A stretch of 64,000 nucleotides of DNA from Mycobacterium noviomagense (GCF_010731635.1 NZ_AP022583.1:2356001-2420000); one strand, 5' to 3'; numbered from the stretch's first letter, positions 42,801 to 52,019 are shown. Numbers and translations are program-made. Notes: a model not told the origin generated them from the sequence alone.

Positions 42801-43664
42801 GCGGTGCTGGGCGTCTTGGACCGCTATGCGGCGACGGTTGAGGGTGGGCGGTGCGCGACGGTCACCTACGCCGTCGTCGACGCAGACAGCGATATCGGGA
42901 CCGCCACACTCAGCTACACCAGCGCTGGCCATCCCTATCCGCTGCTGGTACCGCCGGACGGTCCGCCGGTTTTCTTGCAGGCCGGTCGACGTCCGCCGGT
43001 GGCCGCAGGCGCGATCCCGGCCGCCTACAGTCCGGCGCAGACCGAGCTGGCGCCCGGCAGCCTGATCCTGCTCTACACCGACGGGCTGATCGAACGTCCC
43101 GGTGACACGCTCGACCACGGATTCGCTCGGCTGCGGCAGGCGGTTGCGCACTGCGCGGACCGGCCGGTGGGCGATATCTGTGCGCAGCTGCTTGAGCGGA
43201 TGTGCCCGCCCGGCGGCTACACCGACGACGTCGTGCTGCTGGCGCTGCGGCCGCGCCACAGCACCGCGCGGAGCATGGCCACCGTGCTGCCCGCTGAGCC
43301 GTCACGCATCCGCGAGGCACGCCTGCAGCTGGGCGGCTGGCTGACCGGCATCGGTGTCGACCCGAGCCGCAAGCACGACATCGTGTTGGCGACCGCTGAA
43401 GCGGTCACCAACGCGATCGAGCACGGCAGCCACTGCGATGCCCGCCGAACGGTGTCCATCGAGGCGTTCCTGCGCGGTGACACCGTGGCCGCGACCGTCA
43501 GCGACTCCGGTCAGTGGTCGGGTGATTCCGCGGCCAGCCTGCGCAATCAGCAGGGCGGTCGAGGTCTCACCCTGATCAACGGACTCGCCGACCACGTCGA
43601 CACCGTCCGCAGCGCGCACGGCACTCGGATCACCTTGCGGTTCGACCACGCGGCGCAGCGGTAG
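39825..43664 (+). CDS. Hybrid histidine kinase / SpoIIE phosphatase / anti-sigma kinase
   Basis: 1279 residues with, in order: PAS-like (about 25-165); GAF (about 175-325); HisKA with phospho-His351 (NVSHEFRTPL); HATPase_c (N466, DTGVGIA 493-499, GTGIGLS 523-529); receiver domain (about 602-715; DD 608-609, phospho-Asp651, Lys703); GAF (about 745-895); SpoIIE/RsbU PP2C phosphatase (about 920-1143; GGDW 941-944, GDVVGHG 961-967, YTDGL 1084-1088, TDD 1133-1135); RsbW-like HATPase_c_2 (about 1152-1274; EAVTNAIEHG, GGRGLTLI). All key catalytic residues are present. No membrane segment is seen, so it is a cytosolic sensor. It is coupled to the STAS gene and should control a sigma factor by partner switching. 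Confidence 0.93.
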   Translation: MSRPGALPADLAAAVALGGEMGRRFAEFDWAAHPLGSPEHWPVEMRTMVATTLTSRFPIVLWLGPQDLFLVYNDAYVPIFGDRHPASLGRRGREVWWDIWDQIGPMLDSVIATGKATWSDDLMLPIVTGGRRQERRFTFSYGPLLGDDKVHGVFAAVSETTERVLSQRRMQVLNAVGSAVMETRTIDDAVAAAVAVCAEQPADLAFVAVYVSDPQSGDITLRGTTSSVRSLLPSSLAAVTEFHPTGRSRGEAHVIDDVAAVIPGIGALGDDCPEQALVLPVGEEATAGALLIGLNPRLRFDTQYRGFCELLADQLSSALASAVSYEQQRQRAEALAELDRAKTAFLTNVSHEFRTPLTLLLGPLEDALAEAEPESVLAERLSTARRNAQRLRRLVDSLLDFSRIEAGRAAARLVCTDVGALTANIASSFTELCQRAGLDLVIDCPPVLADIDPDMWETIILNLLSNAVKYTMQGTISVEARSDSEGCRISIRDTGVGIAEDDLKRLGERFFRADTGRGRSVEGTGIGLSLVRGLVELLHGTVEIDSEPDGGTTVTIWLPLSLDSRPVEHVPAGLEDNPYVVEASQWLAGARLPDGSSERRRELVLVADDNADMRAHLQRVLSPHWDTVFVADGKSALNATRELRPDAVVTDVMMPEMDGFSFVAAIRADPELAATPVLMLSARAGAEAVSEGYAGGADDYLPKPFRSQELIDRLAARLSAAARERASQRQREAEVRRAAALAELDTALESADSVAEILEALSGLSLGGSEAPAVISLGVLDRQAKIVRFEFAGAVPAEYRDRYHVASLDAPLVPVDVIKTGEPMIIPDTFALPARYQHVVQQTESGVRACVSQPLRDHGGRVIGSLGLLWATPRQFDPVELELFARMAQHTQSALDRICALERERHIAVEFQEQLLDLDRGQTAAVVAAVYQPAAEAMRVGGDWYLVTPLDRPGRVGISVGDVVGHGLSAAIVMSRLRAAVAATALTHSDPAAVLGVLDRYAATVEGGRCATVTYAVVDADSDIGTATLSYTSAGHPYPLLVPPDGPPVFLQAGRRPPVAAGAIPAAYSPAQTELAPGSLILLYTDGLIERPGDTLDHGFARLRQAVAHCADRPVGDICAQLLERMCPPGGYTDDVVLLALRPRHSTARSMATVLPAEPSRIREARLQLGGWLTGIGVDPSRKHDIVLATAEAVTNAIEHGSHCDARRTVSIEAFLRGDTVAATVSDSGQWSGDSAASLRNQQGGRGLTLINGLADHVDTVRSAHGTRITLRFDHAAQR

Positions 43665-43666
43665 CG

Positions 43667-43942
43667 TCAGACCTCTTCCATCGCTTCGCCGAGCTGCTCG
43701 AGGAGCTTGTTGTGGTGGTTACTGGCCATGATGTGTCCGGCGGCGATGACCAGGGCGACCGGCCAGTCGATGAGCTCGAACATGGCCAGCGCCGCCAAGC
43801 CGCCGTAGTAGGCCAGCTGCTCGGGCCGCGGAACTTCTACTTGGCCCACCACGGGAACATTCACCATGAACGACTCACCGCGGCGTATCTGTTCGACCGC
43901 CTCACTTTGCGATGTACTGCGCCGCGACTTCCTTTCAACCAT
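43667..43942 (-). CDS. Rv0424c-like small membrane protein
   Basis: 91 residues. The N-terminus is basic and Ser-rich, followed by VVGQVEVPRPEQLAYYGGLAALAM and one or two hydrophobic segments (about 43-70) ending in a His/Asn-rich ASNHHNKLLEQLGEAMEEV. Length and position next to ctpH match Rv0424c. Function is unknown. It lies 49 bp downstream of ctpH on the same strand and 2 bp from the convergent signalling gene. Confidence 0.8.
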   Translation of the reverse strand: MVERKSRRSTSQSEAVEQIRRGESFMVNVPVVGQVEVPRPEQLAYYGGLAALAMFELIDWPVALVIAAGHIMASNHHNKLLEQLGEAMEEV

Positions 43943-43991
43943 GATTCGCCTTTCGGTAACTAAGGATTTGCCGTCGAGCCGGGTGCTCCGG

Positions 43992-46900
43992 TCACTGTCG
44001 GACGTATGGCGACGACGGATGCTCTGGCCGACCCGCTAGTTTCAGCGGTGGGCGCGCTGCTGACTGTTCCCCTGGTGCATTTGTACGCGCTGGGGTGGCG
44101 TTTCGGCGTCGTGGACGTCGTGCAGAGCGATCGCTCGTCGGCTCAGCCGGAATCGACGGCTGCTCTGGCCCTGATGCTCGCTGACCAGCGACGAGGCGGT
44201 TTAGCACACCCACCGCGGCGGTTGCGGCGGTCGCCGAACCCAGCGCCTGCGCCCACGCGACTGGACCCAGCGGTGTACAGCCGAGCAGCTGGCTGACGCC
44301 AGGGATGCTGATCAACGTCCCCATCACGATCAGCGAGCCGCCGGCGGTGATCACCACCAGCGGGGCGTGCGAATCCAACAACGTCTGGCCCAGCTGAGTC
44401 GTCACCAACGCGACCAGCGCCGCGGTCGATGCCCGCTGCGGCCGTCCGGTGACGCTCGCCATCGCCCACGCCGCGGTGGCCGCCGCCGCGGTCGTCGCCC
44501 CGCGAACACCGACGGCGCGCCACAGCGCGCGCTCGTCGAGGCCGCGGGTGCCGGGCTTGCCGGCGCTGGTCGTCGGGCTCACCGCGAGGGCCGCCGCCGG
44601 CAGCGCGTCGGTCAACATGTTGACCAGCAGCAGCTGACGGGTGTTCAGGGGCGACTGTCCGGTGATCGCGCTGCCAATGATGGCGAACACCACCTCGCCG
44701 GCGTTGCCGCCGAGCAGCACGGACACCGCGGCCTGCACGCGCCGCCACAGTTCGCGGCCTTCGTCGATGGCTTGCGGCAGCGCTTCGATGCGGGCGTCGG
44801 TCAGCACGACGTCGGCGACCGTGTGGGCAGGGTCGCTGCCGCGCGCCACCACCCCGATACCGACGGTGGCGGCCCGGATCGCGGCGGCGTCGTTGGAGCC
44901 GTCGCCGACCATCGCGCACACCCGACCGGTGCGCTCCAGGGTCTGGACGATCTGCACCTTGTTCTCCGGCGACATCCGGGCGAACACCACACGCTCGGCG
45001 ACCGCATGCTCCTGGCCCTTGCGCGACATCGCGTCCCACTCCGAACCACTGATGACCTGATCCAGCGACACCGGCATGCCCAGCTCCGCGGCGATCGCCG
45101 CGGCGGTGATCGGGTGGTCGCCGGTGATCAGCCGGATGGCCACGTCGCGTTCGCGCAGATCGGCGAGTAGTCCCTTGGCCTCGGGCCGCGGGGTGTCGGA
45201 GAGCCCGAGCAGCCCGACCAACGACAACTCGCCGGCACACAAGTCGGCGATCGCATCGTCGGGGTCGTCGTCGACGGCTCGCATCTGTCCCTGGTTGAGC
45301 TGCCGGCGCGCTACCGCGATCACCCGCAGTCCGCTGGCCGCCAGCTGACGGACCGTGTCGTCCATGCCGGGGCCGACGTTTCGGCAGCGGGCCAATACCA
45401 CCTCCGGTGCCCCCTTGACGGTCAGCTCGTCATCGGTCACCGAGGCCGAGAACGACCGGCCGGAGCGGAACGGCAGATGCGCGTCGGGCTCGCCCGCCGG
45501 GTGTGAACCGTTGACGGCCAGCGCCGCCTCCGTGATCGCGACATCGGTGGCGTGGATCTGCGGGCCGCCGTTGACTGTCGGGGCGGCGTGCGCGGCGCAC
45601 CGCAACACCTCTTCCTGCGAGTAGCCGTCGACGGTATGGACCTGCGCCACCCGCAGCCGGTTCTCGCTGAGCGTCCCGGTCTTGTCGAAGCACACCACGT
45701 CGACGCGTCCCAGCGCCTCCACCGAGCGTGGCACCCGCACAAGCGCACCGAAGTTGGTCAGCCGCCGCGCCGACGCCTGCTGGGCGAGGGTGGCCACCAG
45801 CGGCATGCCCTCGGGCACCGCGGCCACCGTGACGGCGATGCCGCTGGCCACCGCTTCGCGTAATCCCCTGCGGCGCAACAACCCCAGCGCGCTGACCAGA
45901 GCGCCGCCGGTGGCGCTGATCGGCCACGCCCGGTTGGTGAGCTGGCTGAGCTGGTGCTGCAGCCCGATTTCGGGAAGGTCGCCGGATACCAGTTCGGCGG
46001 CGCGCCGCACCTGGGTCTCCGGCCCGACCGCGGTCACCAGCGCAACGCCGGTGCCTGCCACCACGGTGGTCCCGGCGTAGAGCATGCAGCGCCGCTCGGC
46101 CAGGTCGGCGCCGGGTGTGGGGTCGACCTGCTTGGGCACCGACAGTGATTCGCCGGTGAGCGTCGACTCGTCGACCTCGAGGTCTTCTTCCTCGATCAGC
46201 CGCGCGTCGGCAGGTACCACCTCGTGGGTGCGTACCTCGATCACGTCGCCGGGCCGCAGTTGCTCGGCAGGCACCATGGTGTAGACCGGCGTTCCGTCTG
46301 CTTCAGTGCGGACCTTGCGGGCCGGCGGAACCTGTTGCGCCAGCAGCCGATTCAGCCGGTTCTCGGCGCGCAGCCGCTGACTGGCCGCCAGGATCGAGTT
46401 TCCGGTCAGCACCGAACCGACCATCACCGCGTCGACGGGCGACCCGAGCACCGCGCTGGCCGCCGAGCCCAGCGCCAGGACCGGGGTGAGCGGGTCGGAC
46501 AATTCGGCCCGCACCGCCTTGAGGAACTGCCAGACCGCCCGGCTCGGTGTTCCGGTCACCTGAGCGCCACGCTGGGCGGTGGCCAGCGCACGCGTCGCCA
46601 TCGGCCCGTGGCGCGGCTCCGCTGCTTCTTCGGGGGGCGGCAATATTTTGCGCACCTGCTCGACCGACATCGCGTGCCACTCGTGGACGGGTGCGGGAAT
46701 CGGGGTGGGCGCCGAAACCACCCGGCGGGCCAACAGGTAGCCGGACAGCAGACCGGCCGCGGCGCCGGTGGTCACCGGGCCGGGCCCGCGGCCCCGCACG
46801 CCGGGCAGCATGAACAGCGCCCCCAAAGCCGAAGCGCCGGCGGCGATTTCCATGCCGCGCCGGGTCGCCGCCTTGGCGGCCGGAAGCGCGTGCAACACCC

Positions 46901-48563
46901 GCCAGGCGGCCGCGAGGTCGGGCAGTATCAAGTCCGCATGCCACGGCGGCGGCTGGGTTTCGTCGGCCGGCATGACACCCAGCGCCAAGTCGGCGGATGA
47001 AAGTGCTTGGGCTGCAGCCGAAGACAACACCGCGACGGTGCGGCCGTTGCGTTGGCACGCGGCCACCGCGGCGGCCAGCGCATCGTCGACCGACCCGTTG
47101 CCGATCGGCTGAATCTCGTCGAACGCCGGGCGCAGTTCGCCGAGATCCTCGGTGTCGACCGAGATCAGCTCGACCCCGGAATGGCGCGCCTCGGTGACCA
47201 TGCCGGAGGCCAGCGGGTCGTGCGCGGGGCAGATCAGCGCCTCGACGTCGCGCGGGGCTCGCTGCCGCGACGTGGCGGGCACGCGGTGCCAGCCGGGACT
47301 CAGGTCGGCGTCGTCGAGCAGGGCCTGGGCGCGGGTCCAGGCCGCAGGGATCTCGTCTTCGTCGGAGCCACGGACCCGCACCACTCGCAACCGGTCGGTG
47401 CACAGTACCCGGGGGTCGACGATCAGCGCGTCCACCCGATCCAACGTGCGCAGGCTTTCCCGGCGCAGCGGCAATACCGCGTGCCGGTCGGCCAATCCCT
47501 GCCCCAGCGTGGCGGCAAACGACTCCCGGGTGGTGCGGCTGGCCTTGGGCGCGGTCACCAGCGTCGCGGTGGCGGCCATGTCGATGCTGCGGGTAGCCGC
47601 CCCAGCCACTGCGGCGGCGGCCACCTGCACGAGCGCGCTGGCCCGGGCATGACGGTCTACAAAGCCCGCCGGCCGCGGCACCGGGCGCGCCGCCGGGTGG
47701 ACGGTCTGCTGCTCGGCATGCCGGGCCAACTCCGGTTCTTGGCGGCTCCAGGCGCGCGCCGCAGCGCGGGATTCGGCCGCCCTGAGAGTCTCCGTTCCCA
47801 AGTCCACCGCGAGCGACGCCGGCGAGCGGGTGACGACATGGGCGACGGTATGAGCCAGCGCCAGCACGTTGTCCGTCGCGTAGTGGCCGATACGGTCCTC
47901 GAGCAGCCGGCGCAGCCACGGCTGGTAGTCGACGGCGACCACGGCCGCGTCGAAAATGGTCGGCAGCCGCGGCACGCGAAGCACCTGGCCGGCCAATGCG
48001 GCGCCCAAGCCGACCACGTGGGCACTGACCAGCGCCGCGCGGGTGGCCAGCACAAGATCGTCGCCGGGCAGGCCCTTCGACGACGGCGGGGTTCGACGGC
48101 CAGCCTGCTTGTCGGCCGTCCGCGCCGGCCTGGCGGCGGTTGCCATCCGCGCTTCGGCGTCCTCGACCGCGCGGCACAGGTCGCGCAGCGACGCCTGCTC
48201 GCCGTCGATGTCCACGACGACCCGCGACAACGGACGGTTCAGCCTGGCGGCCGTCACCCCGGGCTGGGCGGTGACCTCGTCGAGCACGAGCTTTCCGAGT
48301 TCGTCTCCGTCGGGACCGGCTAACCCGTGCACCTCGATCCAGGCGCGGGTGTCGCCTTGCCAGCAGTGCCGAGTGAGGGTCGAGCCGGAAAGCCCCCGCG
48401 AGAGCACCTTGGCCCCTTCGCGAACCGGCATGGTGGCGATCTCGAAGCTGGTTGATGCCAGCGACGTCGCGGTGGTGGTTGCCGTGTTAACCGACGCGCC
48501 GACGAGCGCTGACGTTGCCTGTATTCCCATCGCGACCGCGCGCAGCGGCGTGGATCTTGCCAC
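43992..48563 (-). CDS. ctpH: P-type cation ATPase CtpH
   Basis: An unusually long P-type ATPase of about 1523 residues, like M. tuberculosis CtpH. The N-terminal ~600 residues are mycobacteria-specific and contain an HMA-like start. The core follows: TGES actuator motif (about 800), PEGMP membrane motif, phosphorylation site CFDKTGTLS (Asp about 959), KGAPE nucleotide site and the hinge GDGSNDAAA (about 1214). PEGxP resembles type II Ca2+-type pumps; the ion is unproven. A basic Pro-rich tail ends the protein. The start is GTG 48563 (TTG 48581 is upstream). Confidence 0.93.
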   Translation of the reverse strand: MARSTPLRAVAMGIQATSALVGASVNTATTTATSLASTSFEIATMPVREGAKVLSRGLSGSTLTRHCWQGDTRAWIEVHGLAGPDGDELGKLVLDEVTAQPGVTAARLNRPLSRVVVDIDGEQASLRDLCRAVEDAEARMATAARPARTADKQAGRRTPPSSKGLPGDDLVLATRAALVSAHVVGLGAALAGQVLRVPRLPTIFDAAVVAVDYQPWLRRLLEDRIGHYATDNVLALAHTVAHVVTRSPASLAVDLGTETLRAAESRAAARAWSRQEPELARHAEQQTVHPAARPVPRPAGFVDRHARASALVQVAAAAVAGAATRSIDMAATATLVTAPKASRTTRESFAATLGQGLADRHAVLPLRRESLRTLDRVDALIVDPRVLCTDRLRVVRVRGSDEDEIPAAWTRAQALLDDADLSPGWHRVPATSRQRAPRDVEALICPAHDPLASGMVTEARHSGVELISVDTEDLGELRPAFDEIQPIGNGSVDDALAAAVAACQRNGRTVAVLSSAAAQALSSADLALGVMPADETQPPPWHADLILPDLAAAWRVLHALPAAKAATRRGMEIAAGASALGALFMLPGVRGRGPGPVTTGAAAGLLSGYLLARRVVSAPTPIPAPVHEWHAMSVEQVRKILPPPEEAAEPRHGPMATRALATAQRGAQVTGTPSRAVWQFLKAVRAELSDPLTPVLALGSAASAVLGSPVDAVMVGSVLTGNSILAASQRLRAENRLNRLLAQQVPPARKVRTEADGTPVYTMVPAEQLRPGDVIEVRTHEVVPADARLIEEEDLEVDESTLTGESLSVPKQVDPTPGADLAERRCMLYAGTTVVAGTGVALVTAVGPETQVRRAAELVSGDLPEIGLQHQLSQLTNRAWPISATGGALVSALGLLRRRGLREAVASGIAVTVAAVPEGMPLVATLAQQASARRLTNFGALVRVPRSVEALGRVDVVCFDKTGTLSENRLRVAQVHTVDGYSQEEVLRCAAHAAPTVNGGPQIHATDVAITEAALAVNGSHPAGEPDAHLPFRSGRSFSASVTDDELTVKGAPEVVLARCRNVGPGMDDTVRQLAASGLRVIAVARRQLNQGQMRAVDDDPDDAIADLCAGELSLVGLLGLSDTPRPEAKGLLADLRERDVAIRLITGDHPITAAAIAAELGMPVSLDQVISGSEWDAMSRKGQEHAVAERVVFARMSPENKVQIVQTLERTGRVCAMVGDGSNDAAAIRAATVGIGVVARGSDPAHTVADVVLTDARIEALPQAIDEGRELWRRVQAAVSVLLGGNAGEVVFAIIGSAITGQSPLNTRQLLLVNMLTDALPAAALAVSPTTSAGKPGTRGLDERALWRAVGVRGATTAAAATAAWAMASVTGRPQRASTAALVALVTTQLGQTLLDSHAPLVVITAGGSLIVMGTLISIPGVSQLLGCTPLGPVAWAQALGSATAATAAVGVLNRLVAGQRASGPEQPSIPAEPTSDRSARRPRRRNATPARTNAPGEQSAARPPLKLAGRPEHPSSPYVRQ

Positions 48564-48603
48564 GGATCCGACGGTACTCAATCGCTACTCAATGTCCTTT
48601 GGA

Positions 48604-49068
48604 CTACTGCCTGCCACGGGACTGGCCACTGCGCGAGCGCTTGGCGGGGGCCTTTGCGGCCTTGGAGGTCGTCTGCTTTTTGGCTGGCTGGGACGCTTTC
48701 TTGGCAGGTTCGGAAGCTGCGGATGCATTCGACTTGGCCGGCGCAGCCTTCGTCGGCGGGCCGATTGCCGTCGCGCCGGACTGCCGGTTCAGCTGTCGCA
48801 GCACCAGGGCGGCCCCGCCGACCGCCAGCACCAACGGCCATGCGACCAGGCCCGTGGCGCCCAACGCGCCCAAGGTCAATGCCGCCGCAGGGGTGGAGGT
48901 GCTACCGCTGGCCGCTCCGCGCTGGGCTCCTTCCGCGGCGCCTTTCACCGCGCCGACGATACCGTTGACCGCGGCGCCGCCCACCGCGCCCGCGGCCATC
49001 GTGGTTGCATTTGCCGCGCGACCCACCGTTCGACCTACGCCGCGTACCGCGTCGCCGACACCCATCAT
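48604..49068 (-). CDS. Rv0426c-like membrane protein with Lys/Ala-rich tail
   Basis: 154 residues: a Gly/Ala-rich N-terminal helical region, a hydrophobic stretch at about 62-90 and a C-terminal tail of repeated AKK/PAKK units ending RSRSGQSRGRQ, similar to histone H1-like tails. It corresponds by place to Rv0426c. Function is unknown; the basic tail may bind nucleic acid or membranes. It lies about 40 bp upstream of ctpH on the same strand. ATG codons at 49068 and 49065 are adjacent. Confidence 0.78.
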   Translation of the reverse strand: MMGVGDAVRGVGRTVGRAANATTMAAGAVGGAAVNGIVGAVKGAAEGAQRGAASGSTSTPAAALTLGALGATGLVAWPLVLAVGGAALVLRQLNRQSGATAIGPPTKAAPAKSNASAASEPAKKASQPAKKQTTSKAAKAPAKRSRSGQSRGRQ

Positions 49069-49254
49069 GACTCCCTGACCCCTGCTGATCCCCCTGCAGA
49101 ACGGTTCGTCACGCTATACCCGCTAACGGGCCGTCCTGCCGGGAACAGCAAGATTCTGTCCAATATCTCTAAATCGCGAGTCTCGCAGCAAGCAAATACG
49201 CAGAAGATGCACAGCAGGCTGCCAGCCAACGCGCCGGTATTTCGACAATACGTC

Positions 49255-50076
49255 TTAATCACGGCGCAAATCCACCATTACCGGTGCATGGTCGCTCGGT
49301 GCTTTGCCTTTGCGCTCATCGCGGACGATCTGCGCGTCGACGACCCGTGCCGCCAGTGCGGGGGAGGCAAGGATGAAGTCGATACGCATCCCTTGTCCCT
49401 TTGGGAAGCGCAGCGAGGTGTAGTCCCAGTAGGTATAGGCGCCCGGTCCGGGCGCGAAAGGTCGTACCACATCGGTGAATTGGGCGTCGACGATGGCGTT
49501 GAACGCCTTGCGTTCGGGCTCGGAGACATGGGTGCAGCCCCGGTAGAACTCCACGCTCCACACGTCGTCGTCGGTGGGGGCGATGTTCCAGTCACCGACT
49601 AGGGCGATCTGCGCCGACGGGTCGTCGCGTAGCCACCCTTCGGCTGTATCCCGCAGGGCGGCAAGCCAATTCAGCTTGTATGTGTAGTGCGGATCGCCCA
49701 CGGCGCGGCCGTTGGGAACGTAGAGGCTCCACACCCGCACACCGGCGCAGGTGGCGGCCAGTGCGCGTGCCTCGGCCGCGGCCGTGGCGGTGGGGTTGCT
49801 GCTCCAGGTGGGCTGTCCGGCGAAGCCGACTTCGATGTCGTCGAGGCCGACCCGCGAGGCGATCGCGACGCCGTTCCACTGGTTGAACCCGCAGTGCGCC
49901 ACCTCGTAGCCGAGTTCGAAGAACGGCAAGGTGGGGAACTGGTCGTCGGCGCACTTGGTTTCCTGCATCGCGAGCACGTCGACGTCGGCGCGGCGCAGCC
50001 AGTCGAGCACCCGATCCAGGCGCGTGCGAATCGAATTGACATTCCACGTTGCCAACCGCAGCGGGTCGTCAGGCAT
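49255..50076 (-). CDS. xthA: Exodeoxyribonuclease III
   Basis: XthA is an AP endonuclease and 3'-5' exonuclease in base excision repair. The 273-residue EEP-fold protein shows LRLATWNVNSIRTRL, AMQETKCAD with the metal-binding Glu, LYVPNGRAVGDPHYTYK, GDWNIAP and the C-terminal SDHAPVMVDL. ATG 50076 lies 8 bp inside the 3' end of the upstream GNAT gene. A 186-bp AT-richer gap (49069-49254) with no visible gene follows it. Confidence 0.94.
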   Translation of the reverse strand: MPDDPLRLATWNVNSIRTRLDRVLDWLRRADVDVLAMQETKCADDQFPTLPFFELGYEVAHCGFNQWNGVAIASRVGLDDIEVGFAGQPTWSSNPTATAAAEARALAATCAGVRVWSLYVPNGRAVGDPHYTYKLNWLAALRDTAEGWLRDDPSAQIALVGDWNIAPTDDDVWSVEFYRGCTHVSEPERKAFNAIVDAQFTDVVRPFAPGPGAYTYWDYTSLRFPKGQGMRIDFILASPALAARVVDAQIVRDERKGKAPSDHAPVMVDLRRD

Positions 50077-50962
50077 GGCCCGACCCTAGCCCCGCTGTGA
50101 CGGTCAGGTAGCGGCTGCGGTGGTGCAGCCGAAAACCAAGCGATTCGATTACGCCGGCGAGGATCGTTGCCTCGTCGCTGAGGCGGATATAGCCACGGGT
50201 TGCTCCGCGGCTTGCGCCCCAGGACAGCAGCGCTTCGCACAACGCCGTGGCGTGCCGGTCGGTCGCGATGCGTAGCGCCGACAAGCCGACCCATCGCGTG
50301 CCGTCGGGCGCTGCCGTCATCGCAGCGCGGCCGACCGCTTCATCCGCCCATCTGCCGAACGTCAACTCGCCGTCGAGAATCGCGGTCAGCACGTCGATCG
50401 GCACCGGGCGGTCATAGAGCCGCAGCCAGTCGTCGTCGGGGCGGGACACCAGCGACACGGACGGGTCGAGATCGGTTACGTGGGCGTCGCGCACCAGCAT
50501 CCGGCGCGGCTGTCCACCGGTGACGGGCCGCCGCAGCAGGCGATCCGGGACGGCCAGTCGCGGTGTCAGCCCGCGCCGGCCATACCAGTCAACGATGGCG
50601 GGGATGGCATTGGTGTTAGCCGAAACATCAAGCGGCACAGCAGAATTCGCTGCCAACGTGACGCCGTGGCCGGCGCGCAGCAGCCAGCCGTCCAGCCAGG
50701 ATTGCTCGACGCCCGGCCACGCGAAAGCCGCGGCGTGCTCGAGCGAGCGGATCTGCGAGGTGCGCACCGGCGCGTCCGTCAACACACGCAACGCCACCGC
50801 GTCGGCGGGCGCGAATTGCACCACGCCGGTTTTCGTGCGGACCCGCACCACCGGGTCGATCTGCAGCAGGTGACCGACCGCGTCGGTCAGCGGCGGCACC
50901 GACCCGGGGGGCCGGCGGTAGCGCACCGTCACCCGCGTTCCCAGATCAGGCCAGGAAAGCAT
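50069..50962 (-). CDS. GNAT acetyltransferase (Rv0428c homologue)
   Basis: 297 residues. An N-terminal SH3-like region (TRVTVRYRRPPGS) is followed by two GNAT-like halves; the C-terminal half has GLSALRIATDRHATALCEALLSWG, a motif A variant, and GYIRLSDEA. It is about the size of Rv0428c, a GNAT enzyme of unknown target. ATG 50962 overlaps the def stop by one base (TGATG) and its stop overlaps the xthA start, so def, this gene and xthA are coupled. Whether it acetylates N-termini freed by Def is only a guess. Confidence 0.88.
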   Translation of the reverse strand: MLSWPDLGTRVTVRYRRPPGSVPPLTDAVGHLLQIDPVVRVRTKTGVVQFAPADAVALRVLTDAPVRTSQIRSLEHAAAFAWPGVEQSWLDGWLLRAGHGVTLAANSAVPLDVSANTNAIPAIVDWYGRRGLTPRLAVPDRLLRRPVTGGQPRRMLVRDAHVTDLDPSVSLVSRPDDDWLRLYDRPVPIDVLTAILDGELTFGRWADEAVGRAAMTAAPDGTRWVGLSALRIATDRHATALCEALLSWGASRGATRGYIRLSDEATILAGVIESLGFRLHHRSRYLTVTAGLGSGHA

Positions 50963-51555
50963 CAGTGACCGAACGGATCGGGCCCCTCGCCCGGTGTCCA
51001 GGACAGTCCTGGTACACCCCAGCCGTGCGCTTTGACCGCGCGCTTGGCGGCGCGGGCGTGTCGGCCGACCAAGCGGTCCAGGTACAAGAATCCGTCCAGG
51101 TGTCCGGTTTCGTGCTGCAGCATCCGCGCAAACAGCCCAGTGCCTTCCACCGTCACCGGATTGCCGTCGGCGTCGAGTCCGGTGACCCGCGCCCATTTCG
51201 CGCGTCCGGTCGGAAACGACTCCCCGGGCACCGACAGGCAGCCTTCGTCGTCGTTGTCGGGATCGGGCATGGTCTCTGGTATTTCAGACGTTTCCAGCAC
51301 CGGGTTGATGATCACGCCACGGCGGCGGGCGGATTTCCCACGCTCATCGGGGCAGTCGTAGACGAACACACGCAGCCCGACGCCAATCTGGTTGGCGGCC
51401 AAGCCCACCCCGTAGGCGGCCTCCATGGTGTCGTACAAGGTGGCGATCAATTCCGGCAGATCGGCGGGCAGCGAGCCGTCGGGGCCGACCGGCACCGGGC
51501 TGGTCGGGGTATGCAGGACTGGATCGCCCACGATACGAATGGGTACGACGGCCAT
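50962..51555 (-). CDS. def: Peptide deformylase
   Basis: Def removes the formyl group from new proteins. The 197-residue metalloenzyme is the same length as the M. tuberculosis one and has all three motifs: [17 protein letters not shown] and QHETGHLDG, which supply Cys and two His to the metal. ATG 51555 ([12 protein letters not shown]) is chosen over 51564. It heads the def-GNAT-xthA operon, divergent from the DUF3263 gene. Confidence 0.96.
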   Translation of the reverse strand: MAVVPIRIVGDPVLHTPTSPVPVGPDGSLPADLPELIATLYDTMEAAYGVGLAANQIGVGLRVFVYDCPDERGKSARRRGVIINPVLETSEIPETMPDPDNDDEGCLSVPGESFPTGRAKWARVTGLDADGNPVTVEGTGLFARMLQHETGHLDGFLYLDRLVGRHARAAKRAVKAHGWGVPGLSWTPGEGPDPFGH

Positions 51556-51710
51556 GCTCGGCAAGCTTATTCGTCTAGAAGTGGCCCGACTCGCGGGCCT
51601 GGGTTACCGGCCAACAGTTGAGGGCGTGGTTGAATATCGCCGAAGCATGCCACTTCATAAAGACATTCAAGCCATTTGGGAATTCGCCGGAAGGGTCCAG
51701 GGGAAGCGAT

Positions 51711-52019
51711 ATGGACAGCGCCATGGCGCGGGCAAATCGATCGGGGGACGACTCCGAAATCGCCGATGGCCTGACCCGCCGCGAACATGACATCTTGGCA
51801 TTCGAACGCCAATGGTGGAAATACGCGGGGGCCAAAGAAGAAGCCATCAAAGAGTTGTTCTCGATGTCAGCGACACGCTATTACCAAGTTCTCAACGCCC
51901 TGATCGACCGGCCCGAGGCGTTGGCGGCCGACCCGATGCTGGTGAAACGGCTGCGCCGGCTGCGCGCCAGTCGGCAAAAGGCCCGCGCCGCGCGGCGGCT
52001 GGGTTTCGAGGTCACCTGA
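51711..52019 (+). CDS. DUF3263 protein (Rv0430 homologue)
   Basis: 102 residues, the same size as Rv0430. The segment LTRREHDILAFERQWWKYAGAKEEAIKELF with SATRYYQVLNAL has the shape of a helix-turn-helix, and the basic C-terminus (RRLRASRQKARAARRLGFEV) could contact DNA. Function is unproven. ATG 51711 matches the Rv0430 start; the longer frame from 51618 is unlikely. It is followed after 52 bp by virR. Confidence 0.88.
   Translation: MDSAMARANRSGDDSEIADGLTRREHDILAFERQWWKYAGAKEEAIKELFSMSATRYYQVLNALIDRPEALAADPMLVKRLRRLRASRQKARAARRLGFEVT

Noticed and set aside
47007..48323. 438-codon + strand frame inside ctpH
   Set aside because: Antisense shadow of the ATPase N-terminal region.
49069..49254. 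A small gene or RNA in the 186-bp gap after xthA
   Set aside because: No good frame, hairpin or promoter pair could be seen; probably only divergent or terminal spacer.
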